NCBI GenBank assembly: GCA_023474015.1
Contig: JAMCYN010000143.1
Coordinates: 1-7,769, forward strand
Direction of reading: 5' to 3'
Source: Armatimonadota bacterium
Lineage (GTDB): Bacteria > Armatimonadota > UBA5829
DNA: 7,769 bases
Positions within the stretch are counted from its first letter, which is position 1, and each line of letters opens with the position of its first letter. This document shows, one piece after another, positions 1-4,465 of this stretch. The translations under genes were made by a program, and so were the position numbers. Under the pieces are notes generated by a model. It worked only from the letters and a program-made list of their open reading frames with translations. It did no database searches and was not told where the DNA came from.

Positions 1-2
1 CT

Positions 3-134
3 GCCTATGACCGTGAAGTCAAGTTCCCGCAGCTTGATACAGCGTTAGGTCAGTGCATGCTGCGGGAATTGATATCTGATGAAGCTCGAAGCCGTAGTGG
101 AAACCGCCATTCCCGCAGCATACGGAAAGGTTAG
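3..134 (+). CDS. Possible 3' end of an unidentified gene (partial at left edge)
   Basis: One + strand frame is open from the window edge to a TAG at 132-134, giving about 43 residues (begins AYDREVKFPQLD, ends SRSIRKG) with a basic C-terminus. If real, it converges on the membrane-protein gene and the two stop codons overlap (TTAG at 131-134). I do not recognise the sequence. The same bases carry a conspicuous inverted-repeat set, so the open frame may simply be a repeat that lacks stops. A frame of this length can be open by chance, so this is only a candidate. The sequence to the left of the window would settle it. Confidence 0.2.
   Translation, partial: AYDREVKFPQLDTALGQCMLRELISDEARSRSGNRHSRSIRKG
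24..121. repeat. Cluster of inverted TTCCCGCAGC motifs
   Basis: TTCCCGCAGC occurs at 24-33, its exact reverse complement GCTGCGGGAA at 59-68, and the direct form again at 110-119. The second and third copies extend to a perfect 13-base inverted repeat (ATGCTGCGGGAAT at 57-69, ATTCCCGCAGCAT at 109-121). Two alternative hairpins can therefore form and compete for the middle arm. There is no T run after either, so it is not an intrinsic terminator for the convergent gene. The CGCAGCTTG core at 28-36 is also found, in antisense, in the palindromic element inside the ABC-F gene, so this may be a diverged member of the same family. Confidence 0.55.
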
Positions 135-610
135 TCCGGTAGGTTGTCGTACCACATGGCGTAACGACAGTACAGGGCCACAAAGAAACCTAGGAAGCCT
201 GGGTCAATCCAGGGTTTCAAGCCGACCAACGGCCAGCGCAACCCGATCCTCTCGTAGAGCAGCCAGCCAATCCCGGACGAAAGAGCGATAGAGCCGAAGA
301 AGCACAACGGGAAAAGCGGCTTGAGCTGTCGAAGCCAAATGTACCGAAGCAAGCCCGATCTAGCTTTCATTTCAAGCAAGGAATGCCTCCACATCGACTC
401 TTCCGTACGACCAAATGCCCAACCGATCAAGAGGCCAAGGCAGCCTCCGATAATTCCGTCCAGTATGCCAGGCCGCCAGCTCCAAAAAGCAGTATCGGTG
501 AATGACCCGTAAAGTATTGAAGCGGGAGCCCCAACTGCGATGACCTTGGCAACAATACCAGAGTAGAGAATGGGTATGTCCCTCTTCCTAAGCTCCTGAT
601 CGTGCTCCAT
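131..610 (-). CDS. Small multi-pass membrane protein of unknown function
   Basis: The 159-residue product has a charged N-terminus (MEHDQELRKR) followed by about four hydrophobic stretches, near residues 13-36, 48-67, 99-119 and 136-152. This suggests an integral membrane protein. A basic loop with MKARSGLLRY lies between the second and third. No family motif is recognisable. The ATG at 608-610 is preceded by AAAGGG, a weak ribosome binding site supplied by the octamer array that fills the gap to the HD gene. It could be the last gene of the operon to its right, but the repeat array between them may instead mark a boundary. Its TAA (131-133) overlaps the stop of a possible convergent frame. 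Function unknown; confidence refers to it being a real gene. Confidence 0.6.
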   Translation of the reverse strand: MEHDQELRKRDIPILYSGIVAKVIAVGAPASILYGSFTDTAFWSWRPGILDGIIGGCLGLLIGWAFGRTEESMWRHSLLEMKARSGLLRYIWLRQLKPLFPLCFFGSIALSSGIGWLLYERIGLRWPLVGLKPWIDPGFLGFFVALYCRYAMWYDNLPD

Positions 611-616
611 ATACCC

Positions 617-650
617 TTTCGCGCTTTCGCCCCTTCGCGTTTTCGCGATT
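617..650. repeat. Tandem octamer array, copy 1 (YTTCGCGC type)
   Basis: Four tandem 8-base units read TTTCGCGC, TTTCGCCC, CTTCGCGT and TTTCGCGA, ending in TT. The array sits between the HD-domain gene and the membrane-protein gene, and its last bases form part of the HD gene's TAA stop. A second copy of the whole array, with the same unit order and the same CGCGATT end, lies at 4323-4356. The family is thus dispersed in the genome and not a local slip product. Confidence 0.8.
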
Positions 651-1155
651 AAGAGCCATCTTCCCGGTCTAATAAAGCCCCCCGCGCCAATATCTTCCCC
701 GTCCCCGTCCTAAAGCTCTTCTCGATAATCGACTCCAGCTTTTCGCGAGGCGCATCCGGCAGCTCGTCGCCAAGATTGACGATCATATCCGCGTCCCACA
801 GGATCGGGAAATTGGGGCCGGGGACACCCGAGGAGGTGTGGTGTCTGCCGACTATCGCGCACGCCTCGTCGATCTTCTCTTGCGGCATACTTAACGTCTC
901 AAGAATGCGGCGCACTATGGGCGGGCCATACTCTTCCTGCATCTTGCCGTTGTTGTAGCCATGGATCGCCTCGGCTTCCTTAATCCCGACATCGTGCAAA
1001 AGGCCGACGGCGAGCACGATATCCTCGTCTCCGCCCTCGGCCTCCAATATTCGCTCAGCCCACTTCGTCACCGCCAGCGCATGGTCGATCCGCCGATCGT
1101 CATCGCCGAAGTGGTCAATGAGAGCCCTTGTGAGTTTGGCCTTGAGGTATTCCAC
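649..1155 (-). CDS. HD-domain metal-dependent phosphohydrolase
   Basis: The 168-residue product is a compact HD-superfamily domain. The metal-binding pattern is visible: H25 in RRIDHALAV, H54-D55 in LLHDVG, H65, the HH pair at 105-106 in GRHHT, and D121/D123 in WDADMIVN. Family members hydrolyse phosphate esters, often of nucleotides, but substrate cannot be read from the sequence. There are no membrane segments or partner domains, so it is probably cytosolic. It starts with GTG at 1153-1155, only 3 bases after the FabZ-like gene's TAG, with a weak GGTGG upstream, so it is very likely co-transcribed and coupled with that gene. Its TAA stop runs into the octamer array. The length is normal for a stand-alone HD domain and all expected metal ligands appear present. 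Confidence 0.88.
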   Translation of the reverse strand: MEYLKAKLTRALIDHFGDDDRRIDHALAVTKWAERILEAEGGDEDIVLAVGLLHDVGIKEAEAIHGYNNGKMQEEYGPPIVRRILETLSMPQEKIDEACAIVGRHHTSSGVPGPNFPILWDADMIVNLGDELPDAPREKLESIIEKSFRTGTGKILARGALLDREDGS

Positions 1156-1158
1156 AAT

Positions 1159-1590
1159 CTAATAATCCACCAGCGCACACGTCAAAATCCCGCCGCACAC
1201 CGGCTCATCGCCGACATAAGACTCGGCCTTGATTCGCCAAATCCCCCGCCGACCGGTGATCAGTTCGATAGTAGTCTTGACCGTATCTCCCGGCACCACG
1301 GGCCGCTCGAATCTCACATCATCAATCGCGGCGAAATACGCCAACTTGCCCTCGGCCTCGGGCTTGGTCAACAGGAGGTAACACCCCACCTGCGCCATGT
1401 GCTCGACCAGCAGGGCCCCGGGAAACACCATCATGTCCGGCATCAACGCCTGCACGACTTTCTCATTGGCCGTAACGTTCTTAATTCCCGTGCACCGCGT
1501 CCCCTCCTCGTTGACCTCCAGAATACGGTCAATCAGAAGAAAAGGGTACCTGTGCGGGATCGTGTCCCGGATTTGCTCTATGTCAATCAT
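1159..1590 (-). CDS. FabZ-like hot-dog protein lacking the catalytic histidine
   Basis: The 143-residue product matches 3-hydroxyacyl-ACP dehydratase FabZ along its whole length: IPHRYPFLLIDRILE near the start, the NE.....P....FPG..LVE.MAQ core, and FAAIDDVRFERPVVPGD in the second half. In FabZ the core contains GHFPxxP, whose histidine forms the active-site dyad with the glutamate of the following helix. Here the stretch reads ALMPDMM, so the histidine position is L49, while E63 remains. It may be inactive as a dehydratase, act by another mechanism, or bind acyl chains. The ATG at 1588-1590 is chosen because GGGAG lies 5 bases upstream and because it makes an ATGA overlap with hicA; a GTG at 1594-1596 is possible. 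No other fatty-acid gene is nearby. Confidence 0.88.
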   Translation of the reverse strand: MIDIEQIRDTIPHRYPFLLIDRILEVNEEGTRCTGIKNVTANEKVVQALMPDMMVFPGALLVEHMAQVGCYLLLTKPEAEGKLAYFAAIDDVRFERPVVPGDTVKTTIELITGRRGIWRIKAESYVGDEPVCGGILTCALVDY

Positions 1591-1814
1591 AGCCACTCCC
1601 GAAGCTGCTGGGCTGTCAAGTCCGCATCAGTCATAATGCTCTTGAGAACCTTAGGATGCAGCGTCTTGCCTTCGTGATATGGTACGGTAGCGCGCTTGCC
1701 CTCGGCATTCTTGTATATCTTGTGACTCCCACTCTGGCGAGCAAAACGAAAAACTGCATTCTCGAGAACACGCACGATTTGCGATGCGGTAACTCGCGGC
1801 AGCTTCTCATTCAT
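1587..1814 (-). CDS. hicA: HicA-family mRNA interferase toxin
   Basis: The 75-residue protein has the HicA (YcfA) layout: an N-terminal helix (ASQIVRVLENA), the strand FRFARQSGSHKIYKN carrying the catalytic histidine H31 in the GSH motif, then the VPYHEGKTLHPKVLKSI block. HicA is a small double-stranded-RNA-binding-fold ribonuclease that cleaves mRNA and is neutralised by HicB. Length and motifs are complete, so it looks functional. Its ATG overlaps the hicB stop (ATGA, 1811-1814) and its TGA overlaps the next gene's ATG (ATGA, 1587-1590). Gene order is antitoxin first, as in the reversed type of hicBA locus. Unusually, it is followed without a gap by a FabZ-like gene. Confidence 0.93.
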   Translation of the reverse strand: MNEKLPRVTASQIVRVLENAVFRFARQSGSHKIYKNAEGKRATVPYHEGKTLHPKVLKSIMTDADLTAQQLREWL

Positions 1815-2035
1815 GCCGCGATCACCAGGGTTGTCAGGCTCACTTGATCGTGCTGAGGTATATCCTCACCCGTGTCAAGCCGATCCTCTATGTGCAGGCG
1901 TATAGCGTCCTCGATATTGGTCAGGACCTCCTCATACGTATCGCCCTGCGAATAACAGCCCTGTAGTTCGGGACAGAACGCGTAGTACCCGTCCTCGTCT
2001 TTTTCAACAACTACTGGAAACCGATACTCTTTCAA
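1811..2035 (-). CDS. hicB: HicB-family antitoxin
   Basis: The 74-residue protein has the HicB partial RNase H-like fold: EYRFPVVVEKDEDGYYAFCPELQGCYSQGDTYEEVLTN is split here into its hallmark pieces, FPVVVEKDEDGYY, CPELQGCYSQG and the helix TYEEVLTNIEDAI. The last strand (SLTTLVIAA) closes the fold. There is no C-terminal helix-turn-helix or ribbon-helix-helix, so this is a short HicB that may not repress its own promoter. It starts at TTG (2033-2035): GGAGG at 2043-2047 lies 7 bases upstream, and the TTG overlaps the stop of the preceding gene (TTGA). It should bind and inhibit the adjacent HicA toxin. Confidence 0.92.
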   Translation of the reverse strand: MKEYRFPVVVEKDEDGYYAFCPELQGCYSQGDTYEEVLTNIEDAIRLHIEDRLDTGEDIPQHDQVSLTTLVIAA

Positions 2036-2478
2036 CTTGCGGCCTCCACTGCCTTGCCCTCAAGATACGCAAGCAACTCCTGTGTCAACTCATACATATC
2101 CGCCTGGATCTTCTGCAAGATCGCCGCGTGCTCATCGAGATACTTGAACCCCTCATCCATCGGGTCCATTGACATCATCGCCGCCTCGGCCCTCGCCGAC
2201 CTCGCGGCCTGGTCGTCGGGTATAAACGCCGCCAGCTTCGGATACCACGCCCTCAGCTTATGGTAGGCATCCGACCCCTCGGGCACTTCCTTTATGTATA
2301 GTTTGATAGCTTCTTTAATCAGCGACTGATCGCACGGCAGCCTCGACTCCGGTACCCCGCAGACCTGCTGCTCGGTCTCTCCAAGCACGGCGGCGTATCT
2401 CTCAATTATCTGCTTCGCAAGTTCTTTGTCCATCTTGACTTCTTCTTCGGGGATCGTGATCGTTTTTCCTCCAAGCAT
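2032..2478 (-). CDS. Unrecognised small acidic helical protein heading the hicBA operon
   Basis: The open frame gives up to 148 residues, mostly helical and charged, with no membrane segment. Motifs that could help identify it are RYAAVLGETEQQV, SRLPCDQSLIKEAIKLYIK and AWYPKLAAFIPDDQAA. I cannot name a family. The start is uncertain. The ATG at 2476-2478 has no ribosome binding site. A strong GGAGG (2468-2472) lies inside the frame, 4 bases before an in-frame ACG (2461-2463) that would give MITIPEEEVKMDKEL. The next ATG (2431-2433) has only GAAGAAG upstream. The TGA overlaps the hicB TTG by 4 bases, so it is translationally coupled to the toxin-antitoxin pair. A TATAAC 10-20 bases above the ATG could be a -10 box, but no good -35 is seen. 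Confidence 0.75.
   Translation of the reverse strand: MLGGKTITIPEEEVKMDKELAKQIIERYAAVLGETEQQVCGVPESRLPCDQSLIKEAIKLYIKEVPEGSDAYHKLRAWYPKLAAFIPDDQAARSARAEAAMMSMDPMDEGFKYLDEHAAILQKIQADMYELTQELLAYLEGKAVEAAS
2461..2472 (-). promoter_or_regulatory. Strong ribosome binding site facing an in-frame ACG
   Basis: On the - strand GGAGG (2468-2472) is followed by AAAA and then ACG (2461-2463), in frame with the small unrecognised protein. The spacing equals that of the glycosidase gene (GGAGG, TAAA, ATG). It suggests the original start was here, one base from ATG, or that ACG is used as a start. Confidence 0.45.
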
Positions 2479-2540
2479 TGTGTTAAGTTATAAATTGCGG
2501 ATTGCACAATAAATGGAGGGCAACGCAGAATCAACACCAA

Positions 2541-4249
2541 CTACCTCACCGTAAAGAGCACTGTCTGGCTAAGCTCGCCCACACCAGCCTTAACCGAGCG
2601 TTCCACGGCGTTAGGTTCCCACGTGACAATGGTGGAAAACTCTCCTTTATCGCTCGTTGTGCCCTTACCAACCGCAAGTTTGCCTCCGACAACAGTCAAC
2701 ACGACCTCCTTGCCGGCGATGCGGTTGCCCTGCGCGTCGCTGAGTGTCAGAGAGACCACCGCGCTAGACGGGTCCTGCCGATTTGGATTTAACGCCACAT
2801 CGAGCTTGGCCGCGGGCCCTGGGACGATGTTCACGTCCAGCTTCGCCACCTGCTTTCCGAAGAACACGCCGACCGCCCCCTTGCGAGCCTTAACCGGTAT
2901 GAAATAGCCCGCCTGGTTCACGAAGCCGATGCCGTTATGCGTGCCCCACACCGTGTGCGCGAGCTGGTCCTCGGTAAAAACCTGATGGTCGTCGCCCCAT
3001 GTCAGAAAAAGCTGACCGCACTCGCCGGAGGTCACCTGGCTTTCGATGCCACTCAACGCGAGCTTAGGAAGCTCCTTTTCTTTGACCTCGGCCATTACTA
3101 AAAGCGCGTCCGCCACTGGCCGCTCGATCCCCTCGGACGGGCTGTTGACGACCAGGCCCTTGACCGACATCGTACTCGAACCGCCGCCGTCGAGATTGAT
3201 CGCGTTCACGGCCCCGAGCTTCTTCATCAGGAAAGACATTCCGGCAAGGTCCATCCCGGCGCTGATCGGCTGCCGCCCGTCGACAGTCACCATCAGCAGC
3301 TTGTTATCGGCGGTGACCCCCACCGCGGTGCGCGAGTGTAAGGTCGTGGCGAAAGCGGGCGGGAAGCTCTCGTCGGGTGTATCGATGAACTCCTTGCCGT
3401 CCTTGACCAACCACGGCCCGCCCCCGACCGCCTGCTGTATCTGGTTCCAATCGCAGCTCGCGGCGCTCTTGAAGTCAAACCGAACGGTCACGCCGTCTCC
3501 AGGTTTAAGGTTTTCCTTAAGGAAGAACCCCGCCGGGCCACCCGCCGAGAGGACTACCTCACCCTTAGGAATTGGAGTATCCATTGCGTCGTTGCGGACC
3601 TCGGCGACGGTCAGGTTCAGAGGTTTGCCGACCTGAACTGGCAAATCGGGTGTAGTGAAAACGACCTCGGTCGCCTTATATTTGTTGAGCGTGCTCGCGC
3701 CGTAAGTATCGGTGTAGAGAACCACTTGGTTGGTCTCGCGTGGGCGGTTGATGCCGTCGATCTGGCGGCTGGCTCCGTTGGGCAGAATCATCTTGGCGTC
3801 GAGTATAGGATTGTCAAAGAATATACAATTATTCTTAGATACACCCAACGCGACTCGCCTTAGTCCGGGCTCGCTCACCAATTCGCCGTTAACGATGCAC
3901 ACTCCCAGCGGGTCCCCCGCGCCGTGAACGGAAAATAATTAGCGTTAATGCCAACCAGGGCGTCTTTTCGACACGTAATCGAGCTGATGGTCTCGCGGCC
4001 CTTGTCCGGTGTCGGGGTGATGATTACATCCTGACTGATTGCCGCCTTGAGCTGGATGGCCGGGTCGCTCAAGTCAACTGTAACCACGTTCACAATCAGG
4101 GGCTTGGCCGGGTCGGTTTCGATGTCCTGAAAGAGCGTAATGCCCTGTGTGAGCTGCTTGGTGACTTGCAGACCGAACGCGGACACACTGAGCACAAGGA
4201 TCAGGCACGAGAGCAGTATTAGTCGGGAAAATCGTGTTTTGAGAGTCAT
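2541..4249 (-). pseudogene. Secreted phosphodiester glycosidase-like (NAGPA) protein, one-base frameshift
   Basis: Restoring one G gives a 569-residue protein. Residues 1-26 form a signal peptide (basic start, hydrophobic core ending SVSAFG). The phosphodiester glycosidase domain, related to the lysosomal uncovering enzyme, spans about 50-390: GINANYF (100-106), GGGPW (276-280), HSRTAVGV (305-312), AINLDGGGSSTM (around 351-362) and ERPVADALLV (376-385). Family members remove sugar from a phosphodiester; the substrate here is unknown. The C-terminal 180 residues look like bacterial Ig/invasin-type beta domains. The ATG at 4247-4249 follows GGAGG-TAAA. The reading frame changes at a run of five G (plus-strand C run 3914-3918): upstream codons reach FPFTAR, and the downstream frame resumes GDPLGVCIVNGELV. 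Without the extra base the product stops after 124 residues. Both halves keep good family sequence, so this is either a sequencing error or a very recent mutation. Confidence 0.88.
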
Positions 4250-4253
4250 TTTA

Positions 4254-4258
4254 CCTCC
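4254..4258 (-). promoter_or_regulatory. Ribosome binding site of the glycosidase-like gene
   Basis: GGAGG on the - strand, separated by TAAA from the ATG at 4247-4249. It fixes the start and shows the usual Shine-Dalgarno spacing in this genome. Confidence 0.8.
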
Positions 4259-4322
4259 ACAAAGAGTCTTACGAGAGAGCCGAGCAGCAGGTTCCGCTCT
4301 GTTGCCTATTACCTGTTCCCCC

Positions 4323-4356
4323 CTTCGCGCCTTCGCTCCTTCGCGCTTTCGCGATT
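4323..4356. repeat. Tandem octamer array, copy 2 (YTTCGCGC type)
   Basis: Units CTTCGCGC, CTTCGCTC, CTTCGCGC and TTTCGCGA, then TT, preceded by a C run. It matches the array at 617-650 unit by unit, with the same terminal CGCGATT. It occupies the divergent gap between the glycosidase-like gene and the ABC-F gene, upstream of both, so it could influence transcription. The rest of 4250-4465 holds the promoter and hairpin listed separately. I see no convincing - strand promoter there. Confidence 0.8.
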
Positions 4357-4381
4357 AGAGAAACTGTTCACCCGGCGCTGA

Positions 4382-4410
4382 TTGACATGGGACGAGGGCT
4401 GGGATAGAAT
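4382..4410 (+). promoter_or_regulatory. Sigma-70 type promoter for the ABC-F gene
   Basis: TTGACA (4382-4387) is a perfect -35 box, followed by a 17-base spacer and TAGAAT (4405-4410), a 5-of-6 match to the -10 consensus. Transcription would start near 4417, giving a leader of about 50 bases before the ABC-F ATG. No other + strand gene lies upstream, so this promoter must serve the ABC-F gene. Confidence 0.8.
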
Positions 4411-4425
4411 TGATGTAGGTTCTTT

Positions 4426-4457
4426 AGGCTGTGGGCTGTCGGTCCCACGGCCTTTTT
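4426..4457 (+). terminator. Terminator-like hairpin in the ABC-F leader (possible attenuator)
   Basis: AGGCTGTGGG (4426-4435) pairs with CCCACGGCCT (4444-4453), 10 pairs with one G-T wobble and an 8-base loop, and runs straight into TTTTT (4453-4457). This has the form of a rho-independent terminator on the + strand. It cannot end an upstream + strand gene, because there is none, and in the - direction it lacks a T tail. It lies between the promoter and the ABC-F ATG, so it may limit read-through into the gene or act as a stabilising 5' hairpin. From the predicted start site only about 9 bases precede it, too few for a leader peptide. Confidence 0.65.
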
Positions 4458-4465
4458 AATGCGAT

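Noticed and set aside
617..650. CRISPR-like array
   Set aside because: Units are 8 bases and contiguous, with no spacers.
961..1677. Long + strand open frame of 238 codons
   Set aside because: It lies antisense to the HD and FabZ-like genes, whose motifs are clear; its own translation shows no family features.
3046..3636. + strand open frame of 196 codons
   Set aside because: Antisense of the phosphodiester glycosidase-like domain; composition is that of a shadow frame.
4426..4457. Terminator for the - strand glycosidase-like gene or for an upstream + strand gene
   Set aside because: It lies upstream of the - strand gene and has no T tail in that direction; no + strand gene precedes it.
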